Positions 26,140 through 36,126 are shown, numbered from the stretch's first letter. The stretch: DNA of 64,000 bases from Clostridioides mangenotii TR (GCF_000498755.1 NZ_AXUS01000012.1:1-64000), one strand, 5' to 3'. Numbers and translations: made by a program. The notes: a model not told the origin generated them from the letters alone.

Positions 26140-26577
26140 ATGGATACTAACGAAGTACTTTATAACAGAATAAACGATAGTTTTAAAAAACAGAATTTTT
26201 TATCATTTATTGGTGCAGAACTTATGCATGTTGAAGATGGCAAGGTAATAATTACATGTGAACGTAAAGATTTTTTAACTCAACAACAGGGATTAATACA
26301 TGGAGGAGTTGTCACATCATTAGCTGATGTGTCTTGTGGATATTCAGCTCTGACGACTATGTCCGAAGATTCCGAAGTGCTAACCGTTGAATTTAAAATA
26401 AATTTAATTCGGCCTGCGATTTCAAACAAAATTGTGGCTACTGGTAAAGTTATAAAATCTGGAAAAACTCTAGTTATAGTAGAGTCAACAGTTACAGATG
26501 AAAGTGGAGAGAAGATAATTGCAAAGATGTTAGCAACTATGATTACAACAAAATCTAAAAATAGTTATAGATATTAA
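26140..26577 (+). CDS. PaaI-type hotdog thioesterase
   Basis: A 145-residue single hotdog domain with the catalytic loop GLIHGGVVTSLADVSCGYSA, followed by TVEFKINLIRPAISNKIVATGKV. The family hydrolyses acyl-CoA esters, often aromatic ones. It lies 57 bases after the flavoprotein gene behind CGGAGGGGG. Its substrate is not predictable. Confidence 0.9.
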   Translation: MDTNEVLYNRINDSFKKQNFLSFIGAELMHVEDGKVIITCERKDFLTQQQGLIHGGVVTSLADVSCGYSALTTMSEDSEVLTVEFKINLIRPAISNKIVATGKVIKSGKTLVIVESTVTDESGEKIIAKMLATMITTKSKNSYRY

Positions 26578-26610
26578 ATAAATATATAAAGGTATATATA
26601 AAACCAAAAA

Positions 26611-26690
26611 CCTTCAGCTATAAGTAGTTGAGGGTCTTTTTACAGTTTAAATACTTTATTTAGTGTATTTACAGCTTCTAAAATTCAGTT
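26611..26690 (-). pseudogene. Repeated hairpin plus integrase 3' end, copy D
   Basis: CCTTCAGCTA...TAGTTGAGGGTCTTTT is followed by CAGTTTAAATACTTTATTTA and GTGTATTTACAGCTTC, the reverse complement of the last 15 or so codons of the integrase. Only this end is left. Confidence 0.75.
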
Positions 26691-26793
26691 TATTATAAAA
26701 AACCACAATAATACCACAATCAGATAGTTTAAGGTTAAGAAAATTAAAAAGCGATAGCTTTGTACTTATAACTATATTTGGTAAAGTGGATAG

Positions 26794-26916
26794 GGTGGTA
26801 TGAGAAAATTAAATTCCTCTAATACTCTTGTATTGATATCAGATGAGACGAAAGGACTATATAAAGATAAGTGGTATAAAGATGAATTTCAGTCCTATTT
26901 AACTCACTATAAATAG
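26794..26916 (+). pseudogene. Fragment of the McrA-like endonuclease, copy 2
   Basis: Reads GGMRKLNSSNTLVLISDETK followed by GLYKDKWYKDEF and then a stop, matching copy 1 at 21715-21924 almost residue for residue. The upstream frame is interrupted by a stop codon, so it is a dead fragment. Confidence 0.75.
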
Positions 26917-27209
26917 TCAAGCGGTATCTTTTATATTTTTTAACAATTACTCTAACATTAATCCTTCTTTTATTAAAATTTCTATTTTCTCTTTCAATTG
27001 TGATAAGATGTTTATATATCTTAGTTAGATTTCCTTGTATATAAAATTTTGTGTCGCAACATAATTTTACATGATAAAGCGCTAACTATGAGCTTGCTTT
27101 TTTAATTTGTCGTTTTTTTATAAAATTTGTTATTATTTATGGATTTTATCAAAAAATAGGACTAATATAGTAAATGTCGCAATAATTCGTTTTGGAGGGA
27201 AGTGTTTAA

Positions 27210-28478
27210 GTGTTACCAAAGTTATTTAAAATGAAGAAAGAAAATGAATTAACAAAGGAGGAAATAGGTAAGGATATAGTAGCAGGAATTATAGTTGCTA
27301 TAATAGCTCTTCCATTATCTATAGCTTTAGCCATATCATCTGGAGTATCTCCAGAAAAAGGACTTATAACTGCTATATTCGCAGGATTTGTAATATCTTT
27401 TCTAGGTGGTAGTAAGGTTCAAATTGGTGGACCAACAGGGGCATTTGTTGTAATAGTTTATGGTATAGTTAAAACTTATGGAATGACTGGACTTATAACG
27501 ATTACAATGATGTCAGGAATTATATTGGTAGTTATGGGTCTACTTAAATTTGGATATTTAATAAAATATGTACCTCAAACTATAACAGTAGGGTTTACTA
27601 GTGGTATTGCAGTAACGTTACTTACAACTCAGTTGAAGGACTTCTTTGGACTTAGAATAATAGATGTACCAGCTGAATTTATAGAAAAGGTAGAAAGCTA
27701 TATACATAATAGATCTACTTTTGATATAGCAACATTTCTAATAGGATTAGCATGTATTTTGATATTAGTTTACTGGCCTAAGGTAAACAAAAAAATACCA
27801 GCTTCAATAATAGTATTAATATTATCTACTTTAGTTGTAAACTTATTTAATCTACAAACTGATACAATAGGTTCTAGGTTTAATGAAATATCATCGTCTA
27901 TACCAAAACCACAAATACCGCATATTGATTTACAAATAATTAAAACTTTAATAAAACCAGCTATAACGGTTGCTTTGCTAGGTGCAATAGAATCGTTACT
28001 TTCTTGCGTAGTTTCTGACAATATGATAAATGATAAGCATGATTCTAATATGGAACTTGTAGCACAAGGACTTGGAAATATCGCATCTTCAATATTTGCT
28101 GGGATTCCAGCAACTGGAGCTATAGCTAGAACAGCGGCTAATGTTAAAAATGGGGGTAAAAGTCCTATATCAGGTATAGTACATGCTATAACATTATTAC
28201 TTATAATGGTTGTATTAATGCCTCTTGCTAAACTTATACCAATGGCTACACTAGCGGCAATACTTATAGTAGTTTCTTATAATATGGGAGAATGGTCTCA
28301 TTTTAGAAGGTTATTATCTTCAAGTAAATCGGATGGCTTAGTATTGGTTGTAACATTTGTATTTACAGTAGTATTTGATTTAGTATTTGCAATAGGGGTA
28401 GGTATGACCATACATTATGTATTGAAATTCGTTAAAAGTAGGAGAAAAAAAGAAGAAGATGAATTGAAAGCGGCTTAG
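27210..28478 (+). CDS. SulP-family anion permease without STAS domain
   Basis: A 422-residue membrane protein. GKDIVAGIIVAIIALPLSIALAI and GPTGAFVVIVYGI match the SulP/SLC26 transport core, and the final SKSDGLVLVVTFVFTVVFDL helix is also typical. It ends after a basic tail (SRRKKEEDELKAA), so the usual C-terminal STAS domain is absent. Sulfate, bicarbonate or dicarboxylates are possible substrates. The start is a GTG behind GGAGGGAAG. Confidence 0.9.
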   Translation: MLPKLFKMKKENELTKEEIGKDIVAGIIVAIIALPLSIALAISSGVSPEKGLITAIFAGFVISFLGGSKVQIGGPTGAFVVIVYGIVKTYGMTGLITITMMSGIILVVMGLLKFGYLIKYVPQTITVGFTSGIAVTLLTTQLKDFFGLRIIDVPAEFIEKVESYIHNRSTFDIATFLIGLACILILVYWPKVNKKIPASIIVLILSTLVVNLFNLQTDTIGSRFNEISSSIPKPQIPHIDLQIIKTLIKPAITVALLGAIESLLSCVVSDNMINDKHDSNMELVAQGLGNIASSIFAGIPATGAIARTAANVKNGGKSPISGIVHAITLLLIMVVLMPLAKLIPMATLAAILIVVSYNMGEWSHFRRLLSSSKSDGLVLVVTFVFTVVFDLVFAIGVGMTIHYVLKFVKSRRKKEEDELKAA

Positions 28479-28699
28479 TACATTAAGTGATTTTTTTTCA
28501 AAGAGTAATATAATCGATTCGTATAAAAATAGATATTTAACTAAAATATATAACAAAGCAAATTTTATTAAATTTACCTTATTAGACAATGTATTATTAC
28601 AATAGCCTCAATGCCTTTTTAATTAAGGTTAAATTAAGGATACTGTATTATAATCTAAACTATTGAACAAAAACAAATAAAAAAGGAGTAATATTAATT

Positions 28700-29059
28700 A
28701 TGAGAAAAGATAACAAAAAAAGAAAAAATCCAGTGGTTCTAGCGTTATATACAATATCAATACTTTTAGGTATTTACACAATATTTACAATATATAGCTC
28801 ATACATATATATTTCAAGTCTAGGATCTCAAGGTCTTGTAATAAAGGATGAATTACAAAGTATAATAAACTATTTTGGAACGGCTTCTGTACCATTCCTA
28901 TTCTACTCAATAGCTACATTTGCAATAGGTTATATTATAGATAAACTAAACTACATAACAAACGATATGAAAAAGTTTAATAGAGGAGATATAAAAGAAG
29001 AAGTTATAAATATAGATAATAATGAAGATATAAGTGAAGATATAAAAGAAGAAATATAA
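28700..29059 (+). CDS. Small membrane protein, function unknown
   Basis: A 119-residue protein with two membrane helices (about 10-35 and 55-85) and a very acidic C-terminal tail (EDISEDIKEEI). It starts after AAAAAGGAG. I recognise no family; the topology suggests both ends are cytoplasmic. Confidence 0.7.
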   Translation: MRKDNKKRKNPVVLALYTISILLGIYTIFTIYSSYIYISSLGSQGLVIKDELQSIINYFGTASVPFLFYSIATFAIGYIIDKLNYITNDMKKFNRGDIKEEVINIDNNEDISEDIKEEI

Positions 29060-29088
29060 CTAATATATAAATAAAAGTTGTAGCAAAA

Positions 29089-29200
29089 TGAAGTGAACCC
29101 CAAAAGTTAGACCTAAAAATCTAATTTTTGGAGGTTCATTTTTGTGTCTAAATATAACTATGAATTTAAATTAAAAGTAGTAAAATTTTGTTCCCAATGC
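29089..29200 (+). mobile_element. IS3-family (IS150-like) left-end fragment
   Basis: TGAAGTGAACCCCAAAAGTT and the following pairing TTTTTGGAGGTTCA form the terminal sequence of an IS150-type element, then a GTG start and SKYNYEFKLKVVKF, the first residues of its OrfA. The element breaks off after about 110 bases. Confidence 0.75.
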
Positions 29201-29357
29201 CATGCGCCCATGGTCTTATGATATAGAACATATTAATGGTCTTATTTTATTATAAATAATTTAATAATAGTATTTTTAAAATAGTAAATAAATTTAAAAA
29301 ATAATTGTATTCCAAGCCTATTAAATCTTTATTAAAATAGCTTTCATAAATTTATAA
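29201..29357. other. Gene-free AT-rich spacer
   Basis: Between the IS fragment and the hcp regulatory site I see no gene. A short GC-richer piece (CCATGCGCCCATGG) adjoins the IS break and may be part of another lost element. Confidence 0.45.
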
Positions 29358-29359
29358 AT

Positions 29360-29375
29360 TGTAACTTATGTTACA
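29360..29375 (+). promoter_or_regulatory. HcpR/CRP-FNR-type operator upstream of hcp
   Basis: TGTAACTTATGTTACA is a seven-plus-seven palindrome of the HcpR type (TTGTAAC-N4-GTTACAA), placed about 95 bases before the hcp start. HcpR regulators activate hcp under nitrosative stress. Confidence 0.75.
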
Positions 29376-29468
29376 GAAAATAATGTTGAGTTAAGTTAAA
29401 CTAAATTTATGTTTTGAATGACAAACAAATTCAATTAATAATAATCTTAAAATAAATCGGAGGAAGAA

Positions 29469-31187
29469 ATGATGGAAAATAAAATGTTTTGTTTTCAGTG
29501 TCAAGAGACAGCAGGATGTACAGGGTGTACAAAGTTTGGGGTGTGTGGAAAATCACCAGATTTATCAAGAATGCAGGACTTATTGATATATACTACAAAG
29601 GGAATATCTGAAGTTACAACTAGACTTAGAAGTGAAGGCCAATTTGTTGATAGTAGTGTTAATCACTTAATAACAATAAACTTATTCTCAACAATAACTA
29701 ATGCAAACTTCAACGATGAAGTATTTTATGCAAGGATAAAAGAAACTTTAGATTCAAAGGAAAGTTTATTAGCTGAATTAAAGAATAAAAATAATTTATC
29801 AGAGGCAGCACTTTGGAATGCTTCAAGTAAGAGAGAGATAGATCAAAAAGTTGGACTTTTAGAAAAGTTAAAAAATATGATATTACCAAAAGAAGAAGTG
29901 ACATTAAAAGATGTATTAGATGATAAATCAACTAGTGTAGGGGTTCTTGCAACAAAAGATGAAGATATAAGAAGTTTAAGAGAACTTATAATATATGGAT
30001 TAAAAGGAATGTCTGCATATGTTAAGCATGCCAATGCCCTAGGGTATGACAGTGAAGAAGTAAATGCATTTATGCAATCTACTCTAGCTAAAACTTTAGA
30101 TGATAAGTTAACAATAGATGAATTGATAGCATTAACTTTAGATACTGGTAGAGTTGGGGTAGATGCAATGGCTTTACTTGATGGAGCAAATACAGGATCT
30201 TATGGACATCCTGAAATAACTAAAGTTAACATAGGTGTAAGAAAGAATCCAGGATTACTTGTATCAGGACATGACTTAAAAGACCTAGAAATGTTACTTA
30301 AGCAAACAGAAGGTACTGGAGTAGATGTGTATACTCACTCAGAAATGTTACCTGCTCACTATTACCCAGCATTTAAAAAGTACTCTCATTTTGTAGGTAA
30401 CTACGGAAATGCTTGGTGGAAACAAAAAGAAGAGTTTGAAAGTTTCAATGGGCCAATACTTATGACTACAAACTGTGTCGTACCACCAAAAGATAGCTAC
30501 AAAGATAGATTATACACTACTGGAGCATCTGGGTTTCCAGGCTGTCATCATATAAAAGGAAACAGCGAGGATGATAAGGATTTTTCTGTAATAATAAAAC
30601 ATGCTAAAAATTGTAAACCACCAGTAGAAATTGAAACTGGAGAGATAATAGGTGGTTTTGCTCATAATCAGGTATTTGAACTTGCGGATAAGGTTGTAGA
30701 AGCAGTGAAGTCTGGTGCAATTAAGAAGTTCTTTGTAATGGCGGGTTGCGATGGTCGTGCAAAATCAAGAAACTATTATACTGACTTTGCAAAAGCACTT
30801 CCAAAAGATACTGTAATATTAACTGCAGGTTGTGCTAAATACAAGTATAACAAATTAAGTCTAGGTGATATAAATGGAATACCAAGAGTATTAGATGCAG
30901 GTCAATGTAATGACTCGTATTCTCTAGCACTTATAGCACTTAAATTAAAAGAAGCGTTCGAGCTTGATGATATAAACGAATTACCTATAGCATTTAATCT
31001 AGCTTGGTATGAGCAAAAAGCTGTAATAGTATTATTATCATTATTATACCTAGGGGTTAAGAATATCCACTTAGGCCCAACACTACCAGCATTTTTATCA
31101 CCAAATGTAGCTAAAGTTTTAGTTGAAAACTTTGGAATAGCTGGAATAACTAACGTGGAAGATGATTTAAAGATTTTTTTAGACTAA
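29469..31187 (+). CDS. hcp: Hybrid-cluster protein (hydroxylamine/NO reductase)
   Basis: A 572-residue protein. The N-terminal [21 protein letters not shown] holds the cysteines for the first Fe-S cluster; the hybrid 4Fe-2O-2S cluster ligands are seen in GHDLK, the TNCVVPP and [11 protein letters not shown] segments, VMAGCDGR and [11 protein letters not shown]. The enzyme detoxifies nitric oxide and can reduce hydroxylamine in anaerobes. An HcpR-like site lies upstream and CGGAGG sets the start. Confidence 0.95.
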   Translation: MMENKMFCFQCQETAGCTGCTKFGVCGKSPDLSRMQDLLIYTTKGISEVTTRLRSEGQFVDSSVNHLITINLFSTITNANFNDEVFYARIKETLDSKESLLAELKNKNNLSEAALWNASSKREIDQKVGLLEKLKNMILPKEEVTLKDVLDDKSTSVGVLATKDEDIRSLRELIIYGLKGMSAYVKHANALGYDSEEVNAFMQSTLAKTLDDKLTIDELIALTLDTGRVGVDAMALLDGANTGSYGHPEITKVNIGVRKNPGLLVSGHDLKDLEMLLKQTEGTGVDVYTHSEMLPAHYYPAFKKYSHFVGNYGNAWWKQKEEFESFNGPILMTTNCVVPPKDSYKDRLYTTGASGFPGCHHIKGNSEDDKDFSVIIKHAKNCKPPVEIETGEIIGGFAHNQVFELADKVVEAVKSGAIKKFFVMAGCDGRAKSRNYYTDFAKALPKDTVILTAGCAKYKYNKLSLGDINGIPRVLDAGQCNDSYSLALIALKLKEAFELDDINELPIAFNLAWYEQKAVIVLLSLLYLGVKNIHLGPTLPAFLSPNVAKVLVENFGIAGITNVEDDLKIFLD

Positions 31188-31313
31188 GCTAATTTGTAAA
31201 TGTAATAATTATTAAAATACTGAAAAACTCTAAAAATATTTACAATCTTGATATGTTATGCTACAATTACTTACAACAAATAAAATTTAATAGGAATTAC
31301 CTCGTCTAATGAA

Positions 31314-31493
31314 AAGATTGAGGTAGAGGTCGCATTTACTAAGATTAATATTGAATAGGTCGGAAGCCAGTGAAGCAATATAAAAGGAGTAAGTGCCGAA
31401 GTGCTAGTGTCCAAAGCTAGTGCTGGGGCTGTATTTAATAAGTACAGTACTGTCATCAAAATTATCCTGAATTTTGATGGAGAGCTATCTTAA
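31314..31493 (+). promoter_or_regulatory. Lysine riboswitch (L-box)
   Basis: The conserved core elements occur in order: GAGGTAGAGGTCGC, AGTAAGTGCCGAAG, TGCTGGGGCTG, ACTGTCAT and the closing GATGGAGAGCTATC. These are the signature segments of the lysine aptamer, here about 180 bases long and followed by an intrinsic terminator. Lysine binding should switch off the downstream carrier/hydrolase operon. Confidence 0.95.
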
Positions 31494-31537
31494 ATAAGAT
31501 AAAAGGAAGATGTAGGTATGTTGTATTTAGCACATTC

Positions 31538-31568
31538 AGCTCAACATGTATTCATGTTGAGCTTTTTT
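31538..31568 (+). terminator. Riboswitch-controlled terminator
   Basis: AGCTCAACATG-TATT-CATGTTGAGCT followed by six T. It is the expression platform of the lysine riboswitch. Confidence 0.92.
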
Positions 31569-31645
31569 ACATCCATACAAACTAGGATAGAAAAAGGGAA
31601 AGCGATAATCAAATATTTTAACTTAAAAAGTGGGGAGATTTAAAA

Positions 31646-33037
31646 ATGAGTAGTTTAAAAAAGAAAAAGTTTACTATGCCTCAGACGCTTACTATAATAT
31701 TTTTACTAATAATAGTAATGGCAGTTCTTACTTGGATAGTACCAAGTGGAAGTTTTGAAAGAGTAGATATAGAAGGAAGAGCGGTTGTTGTAGCTGGAAC
31801 TTATGAAAAAGTATCATCAAATCCACAAGGAGTTACTGAAGTATTTACAGCACCTATAAATGGTTTTATAGATGCTGCTGAAGTAGTTGGATTTGTTTTA
31901 ATAGTTGGAGGAGCTTTTGGTATAGTTAATAAAACAGGAGCCATAGAAGCCATCATAGCTCATACTGTAAATAAAATGAAGAAATCTCAATTTTTAATAA
32001 TACCTATATCAATGATTTTATTTGGACTAGGTGGAACAACATTTGGAATGAGTGAAGAAACACTGCCTTTTTATATGATATTTATTCCACTTATGACTAG
32101 CATGGGATATGATTCATTAACAGCAGTGGCAACAGTGTTTATAGGAGCAACAGCTGGATTTGGAGCAGCTACTACGAATCCTTTCTCTGTAGGAATAGCA
32201 CAAGCGCTTTCACAGATAGCACCAGGTTCTGGAATAGAGTATAGGGTTGTAATGTTTATAATATATATGGCTATATGTATAGGATTTGTTATGATGTATG
32301 CTAATAAAGTTAAAAAAGATCCTACAAAGTCTTTAGTACAGGATATATCACTTAATCAAGAAGCTATAGCTAATAGTGATACAAACATAAAAGAGTTTAC
32401 AAAAATAGAAGCTATGGTAATAGCTATATTCACATTAGGCATGGGGATTATGGTATATGGAGTTTTAAAACAAGGATGGTACATAAGTGAAATTGCAATG
32501 ATATTTACAGCTATAGGTGTTATATCAGGAATAGCATCAGGGCTTAAACAAGATGAAATAGTTAATTCATTTATAAGTGGATCAAAAGATTTAATTTCAG
32601 CAGGATTATGTATAGCATTTGCACGTGGTATAGTAATAATAGCAGAAAATGGATATATAATAGATACAATCTTAAATTCTGCAGCAAATGTATTAAATGG
32701 ATTACCAAAAGCTATATTTATAAATTTAACTTTCTTAATAGAAGGTTTAATAGCATTTTTAATACCGTCAGCATCAGGACTTGCATCACTTACAATACCT
32801 GTACTTGCACCACTGGGAGATTTAGTAGATGTATCTAGACAAATGATAGTTACAGCTTATCAATTTGGTATAGGTGTAACTAACTTAATTACACCTACAT
32901 CAGGTGTTTTAATGGGAGCACTAGCACTAGCTAATATTCCTTGGTCAAAGTGGGTTAGATTCGTAATTCCTTTAATTATAGTATTAGTAATTACTACCAT
33001 GGTATTTTTAACAACAGGCTTATATATAGGGTTCTAA
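31646..33037 (+). CDS. YfcC-family carrier under lysine riboswitch control
   Basis: A 463-residue membrane protein with about 12 helices. KKKKFTMPQTLTIIFLLIIVMAVLTWIVPSG and ITPTSGVLMGALALANIPWSKW are hallmarks of the YfcC/ArcD-like group (C4-dicarboxylate anaerobic carrier superfamily), which includes basic amino acid antiporters. Riboswitch control suggests uptake of lysine or a lysine conjugate. The next gene, 15 bases on, encodes an M20 amidohydrolase. Confidence 0.88.
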   Translation: MSSLKKKKFTMPQTLTIIFLLIIVMAVLTWIVPSGSFERVDIEGRAVVVAGTYEKVSSNPQGVTEVFTAPINGFIDAAEVVGFVLIVGGAFGIVNKTGAIEAIIAHTVNKMKKSQFLIIPISMILFGLGGTTFGMSEETLPFYMIFIPLMTSMGYDSLTAVATVFIGATAGFGAATTNPFSVGIAQALSQIAPGSGIEYRVVMFIIYMAICIGFVMMYANKVKKDPTKSLVQDISLNQEAIANSDTNIKEFTKIEAMVIAIFTLGMGIMVYGVLKQGWYISEIAMIFTAIGVISGIASGLKQDEIVNSFISGSKDLISAGLCIAFARGIVIIAENGYIIDTILNSAANVLNGLPKAIFINLTFLIEGLIAFLIPSASGLASLTIPVLAPLGDLVDVSRQMIVTAYQFGIGVTNLITPTSGVLMGALALANIPWSKWVRFVIPLIIVLVITTMVFLTTGLYIGF

Positions 33038-33052
33038 TATAGGAGGTAAATT

Positions 33053-34255
33053 ATGATAGAAAGTATAAAGAAAAGATCTTATGAGATAGAGAATGAACTG
33101 GGAAAAGAAATTGAAGAAGTATGTGATTTTATATTTAATAATCCAGAAATAGGAGAAGAAGAATACATATCATCTAAATACTTAGTCGATAAAATGATGG
33201 AATATGGATTTGATACAACTTATCCATACTGCAATATAGAAACTGCTTTTAGAGCAGAACTAGGAGATAATGATGGTCCTACTATCGCATTTTTAGCAGA
33301 GTATGATGCATTACCTGGATATGGAGAAAATAATGAACCAGCTCATGCTTGTGGGCATAACTGGATTGCGGCATCGACATTAGGGGCTTGTATAGTATTA
33401 AGTAAGTTAAAAGAAAATTTTAAAGGGAAAATTGTATTAATAGGAACACCAGCTGAAGAAACAACAGGAGGAAAATGTGATTTAGTTAAAGCAGAGGCTT
33501 TTGATGATATTGATGTATGTTATCAGATGCATATAGAAGCTTTTAATAATATAAAATGCAAGGCTTTGGCAATAGATTCAATAGAGTTTAGTTTTGAAGG
33601 AGTAGCAGCACATGCAGCTAGTCACCCTCATATGGGAGTTAATGCATTAGATGCTGTACAACTTACCTTTGCAGGAATAAATGCACTAAGACAACATGTG
33701 AAATCAGATGTTAGAATACATGGGATAGTTTCAAATGGAGGAGAAGCTCCAAATATAGTTCCAGAAAAGGCGTCTTGTAAGTTTTACATAAGAGCTAGTG
33801 AAAGAAGTTATTTAGATGAAGTAACTAAAAAGGTTATAAATTGTGCAAAAGGTGCAGAGTTAATGACAGGTGCTAAGCTTTCCTATAGATATTTTGAAAA
33901 TTCTTTTGACAATATAGTAAACAACAAGATGCTTCAAGATATAACAAAGAACAATTTAATTGAGGTAGGTATAACGGATATATTAGAAGGAAAAGATGGT
34001 CCAGTAGGCTCTACAGATATAGGCAATGTAAGTCAAGTTTGTCCTACTATGTATACAGAAATAGCTTTAGATATAAATCCAATGGTATATGTTCATGAAA
34101 AAGAGTTTTTAAATCATGCAAATTCTAAGGAAGCTTATGAAAAACTTCACAAATCAGTAAAGGCAATGGTTGGATGTGCATTAGAAATTTATTTGAAAGA
34201 TGGACTACTTGATGAGATTAAGAAAAATCACTTAAATAAAGCTGATTTAAAATAA
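33053..34255 (+). CDS. M20-family amidohydrolase in the lysine riboswitch operon
   Basis: A 400-residue M20D-type zinc hydrolase. Metal-binding motifs include EYDALPGYGE, AHACGHNW and GTPAEETTGGK; the dimerisation insert begins near SIEFSFEGVAAHAASHPHMG. Relatives cleave N-acyl or aminobenzoyl-glutamate amides and small peptides. Being co-transcribed with a lysine-regulated carrier, it probably releases lysine from an imported conjugate or dipeptide; this is inference. Confidence 0.88.
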   Translation: MIESIKKRSYEIENELGKEIEEVCDFIFNNPEIGEEEYISSKYLVDKMMEYGFDTTYPYCNIETAFRAELGDNDGPTIAFLAEYDALPGYGENNEPAHACGHNWIAASTLGACIVLSKLKENFKGKIVLIGTPAEETTGGKCDLVKAEAFDDIDVCYQMHIEAFNNIKCKALAIDSIEFSFEGVAAHAASHPHMGVNALDAVQLTFAGINALRQHVKSDVRIHGIVSNGGEAPNIVPEKASCKFYIRASERSYLDEVTKKVINCAKGAELMTGAKLSYRYFENSFDNIVNNKMLQDITKNNLIEVGITDILEGKDGPVGSTDIGNVSQVCPTMYTEIALDINPMVYVHEKEFLNHANSKEAYEKLHKSVKAMVGCALEIYLKDGLLDEIKKNHLNKADLK

Positions 34256-34305
34256 TAGAACAAAAAAGGTATTACCGAAAAATTGGTAATACCTTTTTTG
34301 TTCTA
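34256..34305. terminator. Bidirectional terminator
   Basis: A 21-base perfect arm (core AAAAAAGGTATTACC/GGTAATACCTTTTTT) with an eight-base loop between the converging M20 and nhaA genes. Confidence 0.93.
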
Positions 34306-34370
34306 TCATTTTAGAGTTAGTTTTATATATAATATATATTCGTATATTCTTCTGTATAGCGTAAAGCTTT

Positions 34371-35540
34371 TTACTGAATCCTAAATACTTTTAAGTAAAT
34401 ACTATAAAGATAGATGCAAACTGCTGTAGACATTACAGATATAATTGAAGCTACTAGAATAGATAGCTTCGCAATATCTACCAAAACTAAGTCATGTATA
34501 AAAGCGATCTCCGTTACAAATATAGACATAGTGAAACCAATACCTGCCAATAAAGATACTATAAACAAAGACACCCAACTAGTATTTTTAGGCTTTTCAG
34601 TAATATGAAGCAAACTTCCTATATATGTAAATAGGATTATTCCAAGAGGCTTTCCAACACACAATCCTATAATAATACCTAAAATTAACGGATATGAGCT
34701 AGAGATATCTATGTTATATACTAATACTATTCCAGTGTTGGCAAACGCGAATAACGGAACTATGAACAAATTATTAATAGGAGTTAAAATTTTCAGGAGT
34801 CTGTCTAATGTACTTATTTTGCTATGTCCAGATGATGGAATAGATATTGCTAATAAAACACCACTAATGGTAGAGTGTATACCACTTAGATGGATAAAGT
34901 ACCAAAGACATAACCCTGCAATAAGATAGTATAAGATACTTTGTACATTAAATATTTTATTTGCTATTATAAGTAAAAAAAATATAATAAGTGCAATTAT
35001 TAAAAAAGGTAATTTTATATTCAGAGAATAAATTACTCCAATGCATATTATTGATATTAAATCATCGACAACCGCCAATGATAGTAAAAATACACTAAGT
35101 TTAGGATCTAGTTTATTTTTGAATATATAAAATACGCCTACTGCAAAAGCTATATCAGTGGATACTGGTATGCATATTCCACTTAAATAAGAAGTATTTC
35201 TATTGAATATAAAATATATTATTGCAGGTAAAACCACACCGCCTATTGCAGCAATTATAGGGAAAGATGCCTTTTTAAGAGTAGATAGATTCCCATGAAG
35301 TACTTCGCGTTTAATCTCAAGACCTGCAACTAAAAAAAATATTGACATTAAAAAATCATTTATAAACATATGTAATGAGAAATCGTTGACTATGTATACA
35401 TCGTTAAATATATTATGATAAATTTTACTAAATGGGCTATTGCAAATGATAATAGCTGATATTGTAGCAAAAATAAGCATTATACTTGTTATTAATTCTA
35501 TTTGAAAATTCTTCTTTTTATATGTTTTAATAAATCCCAA
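34371..35540 (-). CDS. nhaA: Na+/H+ antiporter NhaA
   Basis: A 389-residue antiporter with about 12 helices. The ion-binding aspartates are in SLAVVDDLISI (the two-Asp motif of helix 5), and PVSTDIAFAVGVF matches the helix 4 unwound region. Family length is normal. It appears to begin at a TTG codon (35540) behind GGTGA. It exports sodium at alkaline pH. Confidence 0.92.
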   Translation of the reverse strand: MGFIKTYKKKNFQIELITSIMLIFATISAIIICNSPFSKIYHNIFNDVYIVNDFSLHMFINDFLMSIFFLVAGLEIKREVLHGNLSTLKKASFPIIAAIGGVVLPAIIYFIFNRNTSYLSGICIPVSTDIAFAVGVFYIFKNKLDPKLSVFLLSLAVVDDLISIICIGVIYSLNIKLPFLIIALIIFFLLIIANKIFNVQSILYYLIAGLCLWYFIHLSGIHSTISGVLLAISIPSSGHSKISTLDRLLKILTPINNLFIVPLFAFANTGIVLVYNIDISSSYPLILGIIIGLCVGKPLGIILFTYIGSLLHITEKPKNTSWVSLFIVSLLAGIGFTMSIFVTEIAFIHDLVLVDIAKLSILVASIISVMSTAVCIYLYSIYLKVFRIQ

Positions 35541-36126
35541 TCAATCACCAACTAACTTTCAAAATTAAGTTAATAAAATCTAATTATGCTAAAAATAAAA
35601 TATTACCTATGAATAATACTATGATAGGACTAATAGGTTTAATCATAAAAAATAAAAAGATTATATAGAGTGTATGAGTTTACTTAGACACTTTAAATGG
35701 ATTGTAGCAATCGGATGACCTTTGAAAAAATATTTAGTTTCACAACAACTAACTTATAATCAAAGGAGGAGTTTGGGTTAATATTCTAGCATATTTAAAG
35801 AAAATAAAAATTTTAAAAAATTGTAAGAGGAAGTTTGTCTATATGAAATTAAGCTTAAGGAGCGGTGATACCCTAGATATCTTATGAAATAAGGTAGAAA
35901 AGATAGTAAATTATTTATATAATAGTGGATTTGATTTCGTCAATTTGTATCCACTATTGATATCCATGAAAATACATTGACAATTTTATCAATGTATTTT
36001 TTAGTATCAAAGATATATTTTATAAGATAATTATATCAAATTGTATGAGCTAGTCTTTAGTATAATAGTGCTAAATATAGAAAAAGACTCATAGGATATA
36101 ATAAAAAGTAAATTTAGAGGTGAAGT
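35541..36126. other. Gene-free region with hairpins
   Basis: No full gene. It contains a CCTTTG/CAAAGG pairing at about 35730-35765, a short frame near 35842 reading MKLSLRSGDTLDIL that resembles the start of a LysM motif, an AGTGGAT...ATCCACT repeat, and a terminator at 35969. It may hold the leader or remnants of a cell-wall gene. Confidence 0.5.
35969..36003 (+). terminator. Intrinsic terminator upstream of the L,D-transpeptidase gene
   Basis: AAAATACATTGA and TCAATGTATTTT with an eight-base loop, followed by T. It lies about 120 bases before the next gene. Confidence 0.75.

Larger units (their letters stand above)
26578..27209. other. Gene-free stretch with mobile-element debris
   Basis: This 630-base gap contains repeated hairpin copy D, an integrase 3'-end remnant and the second endonuclease fragment, then about 290 bases in which I see only AT-rich sequence leading to the SulP promoter. 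Confidence 0.75.

Noticed and set aside
35842-35887. GGAGCGGTGATACC near 35855 looked like part of a c-di-AMP (ydaO) riboswitch before a cell-wall gene.
   Set aside because: The other ydaO blocks are absent, and the same bases read MKLSLRSGDTLDIL, resembling a LysM start. Not enough for either claim.
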